Positions 53,901 to 64,000 of a stretch of 64,000 nt of DNA are shown here, piece after piece. The stretch covers positions 1 through 64,000 of the forward strand of contig NW_003212397.1 of assembly GCF_000006405.1 (NCBI RefSeq), given 5' to 3'. The DNA comes from Perkinsus marinus ATCC 50983 (lineage: Eukaryota > Perkinsozoa > Perkinsida > Perkinsidae). A program made the translations under genes and the position numbers. Each line of letters opens with the position of its first letter. Within the stretch, counting starts at the first letter, position 1. The notes under the pieces were generated by a model, which did not search any database, was not told the origin of the DNA, and was given only the letters and a program-made list of their open reading frames with translations.

Positions 53901-54801
53901 TCCGCTGAAGTCTCTCTTGTGTTACAGTCGGGTGATCCGGAACGAGTGTCCAGTGCCCAATACGAATGCCTAGTGACGAATTGATGATAAGCAGTTGCTA
54001 TGTGTATACGAGGCTAAGCTCTACTAGCAACCTGCTAGTAGCAGGTCTTTGACCGCAAGTTTTTTCGGAGTGGCAAGTTCCTCTTTGATTCTGTCGCAGC
54101 GGCGATCAACGTTCCTTGCGTCAGTGAGGCCGAGGTGCCGATCGACACGTCTCGCGTAGACTTGATGTGAATAAATTGACAGCATCACGCTTTCTGGGTA
54201 TGATAAAGTTGCAATAGGGAACATAGGCATGTGATGCCCTACCGACGATACTCTCACTCACTGAAGGGAACACGACAGAGAAATGAGCGGTGCTTCTAGA
54301 GGTGAAGCAACTCATCAGGACGATCATCATAATCGTATCAGAAGAAGTGATTATCCTGATGTTGCGCGTGCTTGTTGATTTTTGAGTTATTGTGGCTTCG
54401 ACAGAATCACTCTGTCGCCGCAGCATGAGTAAGAAGAAGTCTTCTTGACTCACCACTGTGCCGACTACAATTCGGAATTCATCACAGTGCAAAGCAATCT
54501 CAAGTATCTCAGTACCGGATCTGATGTTTCATTCAGGATTGTGAGAAGCCTATGGCGCTCCAGTGAGCGCTCGATTCGCGAGAATAATGGCGGATCGCGG
54601 GAATTCCATCGCGGAATTCGGGAAATGGGCAGGAAGAACCTGGGAGCGACTGGCGGGCGATAAGAGCTCGAGTTAGGAAGCTGTTATGCAACGAATGCTT
54701 CAACCGTATCAAACATGCCTTGATTCTCCCATCTTCTGGCCCTTACCAACTCTCACGCTCCGTAGACGAGGACTGTCCCGAACAGTAGTTGGTTGAACGA
54801 A

Positions 54802-55002
54802 CTACGTGGGCATATCTCCTATCACGACTCTTCTTGACGAGGAGTCCTCGTCCTCCATCTCTTGAAGAGATTCTCTTTCAACGACTGACGAGGTATGCCT
54901 TCATTGAGAGAACAACACGCTGGTTCTTTCGGTGTACCGGCCAACGACTCGAATTCACGCAGCCACAGGCTTGAACTCTTAGAGCCACTGAATAGGTCCA
55001 GG
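54802..55002 (-). pseudogene. Truncated, frame-shifted copy of the right-hand reverse gene's last exon
   Basis: The reverse strand carries the same sequence as 59362-59548 in unit 2 (SGSKSSSLWLREFESLAGTP, NEGIPRQSL). Here a net 14-nt insertion near 54860-54880 shifts the frame into KENLFKRWRTRTPRQEES, and the exon is cut off at 55002 by the duplication junction, where it meets synthase intron sequence. It therefore lacks its upstream part and its normal C-terminus. Confidence 0.7.
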
Positions 55003-55039
55003 AGAGGTGACCTTGTCGTTGGTCCTTTTGATAGTATGG

Positions 55040-55929
55040 CGGACAGGTGCAAGGGATAGCAATGACGGCTAATATCTATAACGGTCTCATCTGGTTCTTC
55101 CTACCAACCTCAGTAGTCATTGTCAATGACATATTCGCGTACCTATTCGGATTCTTCTTTGGGCGTAATAGTTGCTAAGCATTGCTATAGCCATTCAGAT
55201 TGATCCGTTCAGATCACCCCCTCATTAAGCTGTCGCCCAAGAAGACCTGGGAGGGTTTCATCGGTGGCTCCATCGCGACTATGATATTTTCGATGAGTAA
55301 AATTTAGGAATCTTCCCAACTTGCTCTACTTGTGTCGATTTCAGTCTGGTGTTCTGTCCTCCAAAAATACGAGTATTTCACTTGCAAACAAGAAGAGATC
55401 GTCTTTAAGCCCTTCATCTACCCAAGCTGCACCCCAGATGAGATTTATACTCTCCATAGAACGTATGATGCTACCACTATCGCTGCCTGTGCCCGATCGT
55501 ATTGTCCAGGTACACTATTCCCCCGTTCGGGTTTGAATTGCAGCTAACCGATATGCAGATTCACGCCCTAGTAGGTTTCGTCCCGTGTTCACGTGAGTCA
55601 TGCTCTCTGTCAGGTCCTAGGTAGCTTTGCATCTCTGGTAGCGCCGTTCGGTGGGTTCCTAGCGTCTGGTTTCAAGCGTGCCTTCAAGATAAAGGACTTT
55701 GGCGACTCCATCCCTGGTCATGGTGGCCTCACAGACCGCTTTGACTGTCAGGTGAGTTTCGTCAAGAGTGTGTGGGGTTATCTCTGCATAGGTTGTAATG
55801 GGTATGTTCACTTATGTCTATCTCTCCAACTTCGTCGTTGGTGATAGTGCTACTGCATTCACCAGTCTTCTAGAGAAAGTCATGCAGTTATCTGATGCAG
55901 AACAACTACAGTTGTACGATCATTACTAA
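55040..55929 (+). pseudogene. 5'-truncated copy of the CDP-diacylglycerol synthase gene
   Basis: Contains the same 3' exons as the intact gene: [20 protein letters not shown] near 55080, [20 protein letters not shown] near 55225, the [20 protein letters not shown] signature near 55670 and the C-terminus ending at TAA 55927-55929. The exons that encode the N-terminal half (KYTLRYQFG and everything before) are absent, because the duplication started in the following intron. There is no start codon or promoter of its own. A one-base indel near 55305 relative to unit 1 (AAATTTAGGAATCTTCCC against AAATTTTGGAATTTCCC) falls in an intron or exon edge. Confidence 0.85.
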
Positions 55930-56405
55930 TACTACTACCTGATGAGACTAAGGACATTTGGTTGTCGCAGGTTCGAGCTTCTCGGGGACGGTCTGAAATC
56001 TAGAGGGATCATTCAAGGCTGAGTATTTCCTGTTGTGTGTTCTGATCCATAACCGACTTGTTGGGTGTAATAGACTTATGAGAAACATCGATTCTATACA
56101 AAGATTATCTGCACCATTGCGATGCAACTTTGTCCACCCTCTGGTCGTGTAGATTCCTATTTACTGCTGTAGTGTTGGTCAATAGTTGATATTGTCTCAG
56201 CCATAGTGCTTTCAATCCATTTCGAATCAAACAGCACTGGAGTTTTCATTCAGTGAGAATCTGCGTGTACATCATTCCGTATGCGCTCCTATAGGGATCA
56301 TAGTCTTCGTTGGACTGCCTAGTCGACGAAGCAGGTCAGGAGTGGTATGGGTAGATTCTAGAGCTACATAGCGGATGGAGTGATATCAGCTGTGACCCAG
56401 GACGT

Positions 56406-57103
56406 TTGATAGAGCTATGGGAGGAGGCCTGTCTAATGGTCATGTGTATGTTAATAGTATGGACAGTATCTATGGATGATAACTATACCTTTCAGAAATA
56501 TTTTTGGCGGATTAGGCTACCGATTCAGCGGATAAGGAAGTCACCTTCGCGGATAGGGGCATCAATCGAAACTCGGGCGGAGCTTGATGAGAGATTAGTG
56601 CGGAATCAGTCTGATGCGCATTCCGGCAAAAATTCGACGTCTTGTAGGGTCCTGAAGGAATGAAACCGAGACCATACAACGCATTCTTGAAAAGGTCAAA
56701 CGTATGCAGCATCAGAATCACTGTGAGTGGAGTACGACAAAAAGAAGAAAATTATCAGGAGTATCATCATCATCATCATCATCATCATGGGTTTGGTCGA
56801 ACTGATGCTGCGCAGGCTCGTCCATCTTTGAGTGACTCGGACAGAGTCACAGCTGTGCCGACTACACTTATCAATTCATCGCAGTTCCAAGCAATCTCAG
56901 AGATCTCAAATGCCGTATCTGATTATAAATTGATTTCCAGCATGTACGAGAGAGACAGCCAGTATTTTCTCATTATAAGAAGAGATAGTATTGTGTACAA
57001 TATCTTTTCGTTGCGAAAGGCTGCACGGAAGGTTCATATAAGAATAACCAAACCACCACTTTCACGACCTCATGGTGAAAGCCGTCCAGTAGTAGTAGAG
57101 TAG
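56406..57103 (+). other. Coding-looking duplicated segment with poly-His/CAT expansion (unit 2)
   Basis: Two overlapping open frames: 56406-56663 (with FWRIRLPIQRIRKSPSRIGA) and 56660-57103 (147 codons), which contains an eight-His run encoded by a pure CAT microsatellite, then GFGRTDAAQARPSLSDSDRV and DSQYFLIIRRDSIVYNIFSL. In unit 1 the first is interrupted by TAG and the second is frame-shifted at the microsatellite. This suggests that unit 2 holds the better preserved version, but no full gene model with start and splice sites could be built. Confidence 0.4.
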
Positions 57104-57648
57104 TCGCAAGTAGGCGCTTACATTATAGTTACGGAACCCTAGTTTAGACTCTTGGAGGGTTTGTATTCGGATCTTCAACAAACCTTCCACTGGAAGGCCT
57201 CCAATGGAGACATACCACATGCGGTTTTGATCGAATAAGATATCTCTGCAGCGCTAGTTGACCATTGATCAGACCATTGATAGTGTACAAGATGATTGTA
57301 AAGGAGGAATGAGTACACCTCCGAGTACGACCATGAACGTACTACCATACTATTGGAGTGGAATCGTCTACCGTCACTCAGTCACCACTCGTGGGGTGAT
57401 AGTCGAGCGCAGTAATATCAGATTAACACTCCCGTGCCACGTAGAGGCGCCAAACTTATGAGAGTAAGAAACACAATGTTCAAAGTCGAACCTGGAAGAG
57501 CGTCGGAAAGTACTCACATATGTGATCGATGACGCACGCTGGTGATTGTACAACTGTCATATATCGTGCGAGTAGTCTCCTTACTCATCATTATTAACTG
57601 CCTTTCATATTGTAGTAATATAGATCCGGTCTCAGTATCGACTTCGCA

Positions 57649-58452
57649 ATGAGTTCCAGCAATGTTGAGCAGTCAGACATTACTTCACAACAGCGGAAGC
57701 TCCTCACAGTGAAAACGCCTCATGAAGCTCCACCGCAGATTATGGCTGAGCAGAGGTATGATTAAGGCCATGCTGTCTTGGGAATTGGCTCGACGACGTA
57801 GAGTTTAACGGAATGACGTCGAGTTATATCTGTGACCTTACGAGCTTGAACTGAGGAATGACATCACATATTAGTGCATTGTGGCCGCACTGTTGGGGTT
57901 GTGATGAGATTGTCCAATGGGGCAAAACTGAACTCAGGAAATCGAGAGCCCGTGAACCTTCTCATAACAGAACACGACGGGCACGTACGGCGCCCTCGCT
58001 AGCGAATTGGGGAAGGACTCGTTGGAGGAGCCTAGCGTCTATAGAGAATCAGGAGACAAGGAAGTGCGGACTGGATAATGCCGAGGAGATGAGGTTAGCC
58101 GCTGTGGAAGGTGCCACATGCTGCAGTATGTTGTCACAGAGACTCGCTGCGTTATTTAGCAGCAACAATGGAGGTGCGGCAGTACTATCGACAGTGCCTT
58201 CAGTCTATCAGTCGGAGAATAGCTGACGAGAATGAGCTGATCTTGTCCAGACTACGAGCTGGACATGCGGCAGATGGGGACCGGACAAGTATGTTCAGCC
58301 TCAAGGAAGATCTCTCTGATCCATCTTTCCCTTGCTTCTCCGCATCAGAGCATGACGAGTTTGTCAGCGCGTTGACGGAGAAGTGGGCTTCGGTAGGTCT
58401 TATGCCGAAACGGTATGCCTATCTGAAGGATTGGTCTGATCAGTCAAAGTGA
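57649..58452 (+). CDS. Unknown 139-residue protein, duplicate copy 2
   Basis: Exons 57649-57755 and 58140-58452, with the same boundaries and phase as the copy at 53096-53900, giving 139 residues. Differences include LKEDL for LREDL and WASVGL for WASASL; no stop or frameshift separates the copies. Preservation of the frame in both copies argues that both may be expressed. No known domain. Confidence 0.6.
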
Positions 58453-59361
58453 TCCGCTGAAGTCTCTCTTGTGTTACAGTCGGGTGATCCGGAACGAGTG
58501 TCCAGTGCCCAATACGAATGCCTAGTGACGAGTTGATGATAAGCAGTTGCTATGTGTACACGAGGCTAAGCTCTCCTAGCAACCTGCTAGTAGCAGCTCT
58601 TTGACCGCAAGTTTTTTCGGAGTGGCAAGTTCCTCTTTGATTCTGTCGCAGCGGCGATCAACGTTCCTTGCGTCAGTGAGGCCGAGGTGCCGATCGACAC
58701 GTCTCGCGTAGACTTGATGTGAATAAATTGACAGCATCACGCTTTCTGGGTATGATAAAGTTGCAATAGGGAACATAGGCATGTGATGCCCTACCGACGA
58801 TACTCTCACTCACTGAAGGGAACACGACAGAGATATGAGCGGTGCTTCTGGAGGTGAAGCAACTCATCAGGACGATCATCATAATCGTATCAGAAGAAGT
58901 GATCATCCTGATGTTGCGCGTGCTTGTTGGTTTTTGAGTTATTGTGGCTTTGACAGAATCACTCTGTCGCCGCAGCATGAGTAAGAAGAAGTCTTCTTGA
59001 CTCACCACTGTGCCGACTACACTTCGGAATTCATCACAGTGCCAAGCAATCTCAAGTATCTCAGATCGGGATTACCGGATCTGATGTTTCATCCAGGATT
59101 GTGAGAAGCCTATCGCGCTCCAGTGAGTGCTCGATTCGCGAGAATAATGGCGGATCGCGGGAATTCCATAGCGGAATTCGGGAAATGGGCAGGGAGAACC
59201 TGGGAGCGACTGGCGGGCGATAAGAGCTCGAGTTAGGAAACTGTTATGCAACGAATGCTTCAACCGTATCAAACATGCCTTGATTCTCCCATCTTCTGGC
59301 CCTCACCAACTCTCACGCTCCGTAGACGAGGACTGTCCCGAACAGTAGTTGGTTGAACGAG

Positions 59362-59700
59362 CTACGTGGGCATATCTCCTATCACGACTCTTCTTGACGA
59401 GGAGTCCTCGTCCTCCATCTCTTCCAAGGACTGACGAGGTATGCCCTCATTGAGAGACCAACACGCTGGTCCTTTCGGTGTGCCGGCCAACGACTCGAAT
59501 TCACGCAGCCACAGGCTCGAACTCTTAGAGCCACTGAATGGGTCCAGGATGGTGCTTTTGATCTCGATTGAGATGTTAAGTGGCCCCTGGGCCAAGATGT
59601 CACGTAGCTTCTGCGCGGCCCTTGCCAGTTGGTACGCCCTGGAGAACCGTCGCAGTTGTCTTCCTCACGGTATCTCCAGCGCCTGATGGGGTCTCCGAGT
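59362..59700 (-). CDS. C-terminal exon of an unrecognised reverse-strand gene (intact side)
   Basis: On the reverse strand a long coding-looking exon runs RFSRAYQLARAAQKLRDILA near 59650, GPLNISIEIKSTILDPFSGS near 59570, KSSSLWLREFESLAGTPKGP near 59520 and EEMEDEDSSSRRVVIGDMPT, ending at the stop 59362-59364. The upstream border and earlier exons (perhaps 59700-59950) are unresolved. Its left half is duplicated and broken at 54802-55002. The family is not recognised; the acidic, Ser-rich tail suggests a regulated C-terminus. Confidence 0.45.
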
Positions 59701-59949
59701 TACACGATAGCAGTAATGGCAGCTGTGGCCGGCGTGACCGAATGTTCATTGGATTGGCTCCTCTATCCCCAACTCCTCCGCACTATTGCCGACTATGTCT
59801 GCCGTGAATACCCTTCGAACGATTAAAAGGATGACCAAGGTTTCTCCGGAGGCTGATGGCGATGCGGTTGCGAGAGTGACGTGAGCTCCCAGTGAGTGAC
59901 AACTCAGTGCGAAATGCCAAGTCTGCTCATGAAAGATGATCCCAACCAT

Positions 59950-60293
59950 GTCTTCATGCTCGCGAAACCGGAATCAATTCTTTGATGATCTGTCTACCCG
60001 ATCAAAGTTTGATCGGGCTTGACCGGGATCATGTTTGCCGGGCGGGCTCTCACCATACTCCCTGCCGGATCGAGCAAATGAAAGACTGATAGTAATCTTG
60101 TCAGTAAAACTTATCCGAAGAGCCTACGGGACGGAGCAGTGTTATACGTAGTATGTTGCCGTGACACTGGGCCACAGTCAGTGGCGTTGTGGCAACCCAT
60201 GGTGGGATTCCCCGCAGGTCCTACTTTTCTCAAAAAAAAGGTACTCAACGCAATCAGAGAAAACACTGGGGATGAAGCCGAAAAATGCTACCG
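59950..60293. other. Intergenic with a 10-bp palindrome
   Basis: Downstream of the GH92 gene's 3' end. A perfect inverted repeat CCCGATCAAA G TTTGATCGGG lies at 59997-60017, partly repeated as CTTGACCGGGATCATG just after it. No gene was recognised; short frames here have no motif. Confidence 0.55.
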
Positions 60294-62691
60294 TCAAGAA
60301 CACGGAATATTCGAAAGCTCATAGAAGAGTCGGCCACCTTTTTCTACTTCGGCCCGAGATATAGTTCGATGTGTGAGTAGCTGCCCTTGAAGCGGCTGCT
60401 GACGTCTTAGATATCCCGATGGTGATGATGAAAGAAAATCGGGAAACCATCGAGCAGTGCACACAAAGGGGCAACGTGAACAAGAGGTATTGTGAATAGC
60501 CTGCGAATCTATCACCAAGTTCATCGATTTGATGTAAACTGAACCTGCGACCATTGGAGAGAACAGCAGAAGCTCATCCTTGCCAAAATCTATCATATAG
60601 AGTCCGATAGAGTTAAGCAGAAACCACGCGGCCATCTCCCCATTATCTTCATCACCAGCCCAAGCGTCAGGACTGTAAAGGTCTTCAAGAACCCGACGCA
60701 TATTCTCGTCCGCAATGATGAAGCATCCCGCGGCTAGTGTAACTCCAAGTACATGATGAGAAGGTTGATTGTTATGAGCATACTGCCCGAAACGATCGCT
60801 AATAAGACTGAACTCACGCTGCTCATGGATGGTGCCGAATGGTGAGGAGAAAAGGGGTAGAGTAGTGTCGGTAAAATGATCTTGAATCTTCTTGCAGAAA
60901 TTTTCTCGCCCTCCGTAAAGTTCCGCAAGTTTTGGAACATCGAAGGGAAGGCAGAAGCGGTACTGTAGAGCCCCGCCCTCGGTGTATGCTTGTGAAGTCC
61001 AACTTTCAAGTGGAATGTCATACCACTCCCCATCATCGTCTCGCGGTCCGAATATTTCTAGACGATGATTCCAATTCGCTTCAATGGCTCGACCCACTCG
61101 CTGACGGAGTATTGAGGCATCCGTGCTCATATTGAGCTTCTCTGCAGCGTCGGCAATGGCAGAATCTGCAACCATGTTCATGAGCACTCTGGAAACGGTC
61201 TCGCCACACTCCTCAACAGGAATGTATCTGAAATGAAGAACTGCAGAATAGCCCCAAGAAGGAGGTTACCCTCTGTCATTGTAATACTCCGAGCACCGAC
61301 GGCCAGCGGATGATGATTCGGGTGGCTTCTCGAAGCTATCTCGTTTGATTGCTTCATACATTATGTGTTTGGTCTCCGCTGAGACTTTACCGCTCACTAT
61401 GGCCCAAGCAAACACCTGCCAAAATCGTGAAGGTCAGAACTTCTCATCGTCTGAAACCTACCACATCGCCCATCGTTCCTATCATAGAGTCTCTCTGCCC
61501 CGGTGACGGCCACGTAGGCAGCCAACCAGCCTCTTTGTATGCATTCACCCATCCCTCCAGGAGCCGAGCGAGAATGTCTGGCGCAGCAAAGTCGAGCCAG
61601 AGGTACACCGTATTATAAGAGTCCCAAAAACCACTGTCAGCTGCCAGCTCACCAGCATGTGCCTGTCCTGTATAGGGACTATAGTGTACCTTGGCGTTCG
61701 ATCCATCAACTTCAGTTAGAAGCCGTGGAAAAAGAAGTGATCGGTAGTAGTTAGTGTAGAAAGTGCGCAAGAATGTTTGGTCGTTGACAGTATGGTCAAT
61801 GTGGACGGCAGTCATCCTCTCGTCCCAGACACGTCTCCCATCCTCCTTGATAAAGTCGAAGGTTCTATTCCAGGGAGCTTCTCTGTCGAGGTTGCGCCAT
61901 GCCTGTTCCACTGAGATGAAGGAAGTGGCAACTCTCATTTCAATAACAGCGGTAGTAGTATTTTCACTCGGGTCGAAGTCCAATATGATATCGCCTCGCG
62001 ACATAGTAGAATGCCATATAGATTTTGGCCGAGGCTTGGTGTCAACGACTACGAACATGCGAAAGCCCTCCGGAACACCCCCTGAATTAGCCTCGATAGC
62101 TAGCACGATTTTCGATGCATCATTGCTATCGGACAACAAGGTAAGACCTTTGTCGTTCCTCAAAGTCACATGCTTGTTCCCTGCGCACACAAAACGGAAA
62201 CGCAGAGCTGCCGCATGGTTCGTTGGAGTCATCTCAGTAACGACATAGCCGTGTTGGGCGAGATTAGGCCCAGTGACTGATGACGCACGGAAGTAATACG
62301 GCTTGTATTCGGCTTGATCCGGTCGGAAGAGGTTCATTCCGGGGGTCCGTATGAACGAGGTGAGCGGAACGTCCATCGTTGGCAGTATAACGAAATACCC
62401 ATAATCGCCGATCCACCAAGACGGTTGATGGGTACAGAGAATGCCGTGGAACTGAGTTGACGCTGGGGAGAAGGCAAAACGGTCATCCCGTAGTGTCGTG
62501 ACCACAGACCAATGATTGAACCCGAAAGGGCGGGCAATAAGAGGCATGTTACCGCCTGTTGAGATACTGTCATCATTGATCGTACCAGCTAGAACATTGA
62601 CCAAGTCCGATGCGGACTGTGTAGCTGTGAACGAAGAGAGAGTAACCAACAATGTTACCAATAACAACTTCAAGCCGAGTAAGATACCCAT
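60294..62691 (-). CDS. Glycoside hydrolase family 92 alpha-mannosidase, secreted
   Basis: A reverse gene with first exon from ATG 62691 to about 61455 and further exons to the stop near 60294. It starts with a signal peptide (MGILLGLKLLLVTLLVTLSS). Family motifs: GGNMPLIARPFGFNHWSVVT near 62560, HQPSWWIGDYG near 62410, SFISVEQAWRNLDREAPWNR near 61920, the core TFYTNYYRSLLFPRLLTEVD near 61745, DSGFWDSYNTVYLWLDF near 61630 and GWLPTWPSPGQRD near 61510. After short introns come RGYIPVEECGETVSRVLMNM near 61220, AYTEGGALQYRF near 60970, QYAHNNQPSHHVLGVTLAAG near 60760 and AGDEDNGEMAAWFLLNSIGL near 60640. The end YTHR..EVEKGGRLFYEL matches the usual closing strand. GH92 enzymes are calcium-dependent exo-alpha-mannosidases with inverting mechanism. 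It probably trims host or own N-glycans outside the cell or in a digestive compartment. Confidence 0.92.
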
Positions 62692-63313
62692 CCCACGAAG
62701 TGAGACAGCCTTACTTGTTGATAGCAGTTAAAAAAAGCCGCACTGAGAAAATCAGACTCGAATAAGCGTCTGACTACCAACACCACCGAGGAACCAAACC
62801 ACAGAAGAGATGAAATATAACAAATACTGCAGCGATGATAGTGGAAATGATTGCTTGTGAGGAAACGTAGCGCAACGAAGAGGTACTCGCTTCTCCAGCG
62901 CACTCGTCGTTCAGCTATGTTCCGACTTACTCGATGAGAACCCTCCCGCTACCCATGCATCGAAACTTTTATACCCCTGAATGAGCATACAAAAATGATT
63001 ACAGAGGTTATCCTCCAACGTCGACACAGATTTCGAATCACTAATTTTCTGGAAGGATTTGCTCTAGTCTCCACGATTTTGGGAGCGTCACGGCGAGCTG
63101 GTCGGTTAGTGTTGTCTCGAAGAATCGCGGCTCGTGCTCCTTTCCGCGAACTTGTACCGCTCTCCGAGGGATTGCCGTTTTCACGAACTTCATCGCAGTA
63201 GGCCGTCAAACTAGCTCGATTTTGGGATAGTCAAAGGTTGGGCGAGGCACTGTTGGTTCTCAAAATGGAGTTATTGAAGCCTGGAGCAAATCCTTCAGAA
63301 ATTTGGCAGGGAA
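62692..63313. other. Intergenic upstream of the GH92 gene
   Basis: Contains the GH92 promoter and the 3' end of the next reverse gene. Overlapping frames of 68 and 86 codons on opposite strands at 62949-63209 are both open; neither has a recognised motif. A forward reading (MITEVILQRRHRFRITNFLE) is Arg-rich and could be a targeting sequence, but nothing follows it. Confidence 0.4.
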
Positions 63314-63951
63314 TTACGACTGCTGAAAATCGTTGGCAAAATTGTAGAAGACCTATATTTCTTCCGAGACATCATCAGTCGAGAATAATAACACTCACAT
63401 AAAAGCACTCTTCTGGAGACATTCCAGTGGCCTGGAGGAATGCGTCAACGCAATCGGGATCAGCCCAGTCCACCAAGCTGATGAGCTTGCAATATTCAAT
63501 CTGAGACAGGAGCAAGACTCAGGAGGAAGCATGGCAGGAGCGACCAGGCACCATGCTTCGGGAGGTTTGCTGCGGCATCTCCGCCGGGTTTAGCTCCGAC
63601 TCAACCGAGTGCAATAATTCGTCGTGGTGGTCAACACTGACGTCAGGGGTATGGGTAGCCAGGGTTCCTTCGTGCTCCACCACAACTGGAGGACCGCTAC
63701 CGTTGTACTTTCGAAACTCATCAACAGATGGAGCGTAATCAGTAAGGCTGCTGGAGAAATCCAGAATGAGTCCTGACGGAGATCAATAAGCACTCACAAG
63801 GTCGATGACGGTTGGAAATTGCGTAGTCGTGAAGGAACTAACCTTCTTCACGATGATTCTCCGCATGCAATGGAGAGGATAGCACCCAGTCTTCAATCGG
63901 ATTAGTTCGGACGATATTGTATGCCGAAGAAATGGCGCTCATCGAGTTCAT
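63314..63951 (-). CDS. Small protein of unknown function, four exons
   Basis: Exons on the reverse strand at 63843-63951, 63552-63772, 63399-63500 and 63314-63352 join in phase (introns 70, 51 and 46 nt, all GT-AG) to give 156 residues. It starts MNSMSAISSAYNIVRTNPIE, has an acidic, His-containing middle (VSVDHHDELLHSVESELNPA), then a compact C-terminal part with IEYCKLISLVDWADPDCVDA and GMSPEECFYVFYNFANDFQQ. The latter looks like a helical, Cys-containing domain. No family is recognised. A further 5' exon beyond 63951 is possible, because an acceptor-like TTCTCAG lies about 25 bp upstream of the ATG. Confidence 0.6.
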
Positions 63952-64000
63952 CTTCAGTTTCCTCGGATAAAATCTGAGAATATTAGTATACAACAAGTCG

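Larger units (their letters stand above)
50458..55002 (+). repeat. Tandem duplication, unit 1
   Basis: Unit 1 of a direct duplication about 4545 bp long. It begins AGAGGTGACCTTGTCGTTGG in a CDS1 intron and ends AATAGGTCCAGG in a reverse-strand exon. Unit 2 starts immediately after. Offsets between matching points are about 4546-4560, varying with small indels. Divergence is low (scattered single-base changes), so the event is fairly recent. Confidence 0.95.
55003..59548 (+). repeat. Tandem duplication, unit 2
   Basis: The second direct copy of the 4.55-kb unit, starting at the same intron point (AGAGGTGACCTTGTCGTTGG). Differences from unit 1 are scattered substitutions, an expanded CAT run at 56764-56788, and a few indels. 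The right end (59548) continues smoothly into the rest of the reverse-strand exon, so this side is the ancestral junction. Confidence 0.95.

Overview
The window looks like nuclear DNA of an alveolate protist, most probably a Perkinsus species. The case is cumulative: nearly every gene is broken by many short GT-AG introns (commonly 37-70 nt); there is a fused pyruvate:NADP+ oxidoreductase with a mitochondrial-type N-terminus, an apicortin-like p25-alpha/doublecortin gene, an adenylate kinase 7 homologue of the kind found in flagellated protists, and a Mei2-type RRM protein. There are no operons or ribosome binding sites. A run of 100 Ns (49828-49927) marks a scaffold gap. The species name is inference.

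Layout, left to right. A mitochondrial ATP synthase alpha-like gene with a lost P-loop (664-3299); a cluster of three COPI-associated-family tetraspan genes, one reverse and two forward (4541-7473); a gene-poor stretch with an AT-rich island (about 8.03-8.22 kb); a full-length ABCB exporter (8751-14681); a Mei2-like RNA-binding gene (15582-17026); about 2 kb with no recognised gene; a small secreted protein (19047-19552, reverse); an RRM-RRM-WW-RRM CELF-type gene (20343-22518, reverse) divergent from ribosomal protein eL22 (22751-23437). Then comes a reverse-strand block: a large unknown protein (24392-28530), AK7-like (28630-31674), a low-complexity possible AP2-like regulator (32092-33369) and translation factor eIF1 (33622-34269). 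A 53-bp tandem repeat array separates eIF1 from the PNO gene (35128-41845). An ankyrin protein, a large unknown reverse gene, apicortin, eIF4A3 and a tiny membrane protein follow.

The right third is dominated by a direct tandem duplication of about 4.55 kb (50458-55002 and 55003-59548). Its left breakpoint lies in an intron of a CDP-diacylglycerol synthase gene and its right breakpoint in an exon of a reverse-strand gene, so unit 1 keeps the intact synthase and unit 2 keeps the intact right-hand gene. A GH92 alpha-mannosidase with signal peptide (60294-62691, reverse) and a small unknown gene (63314-63951, reverse) close the window.

The genes are not an obvious pathway cluster. Themes are mitochondrial energy metabolism (ATP synthase alpha-like, PNO), secretory membranes (COPI-associated proteins, CDP-DAG synthase, GH92, ABC exporter), RNA metabolism (Mei2-like, CELF-like, eIF4A3, eIF1, eL22) and the cytoskeleton/flagellum (apicortin, AK7). 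Exon models were assembled by hand from reading frame, GT-AG sites and remembered family motifs; no alignment or transcript evidence was available.
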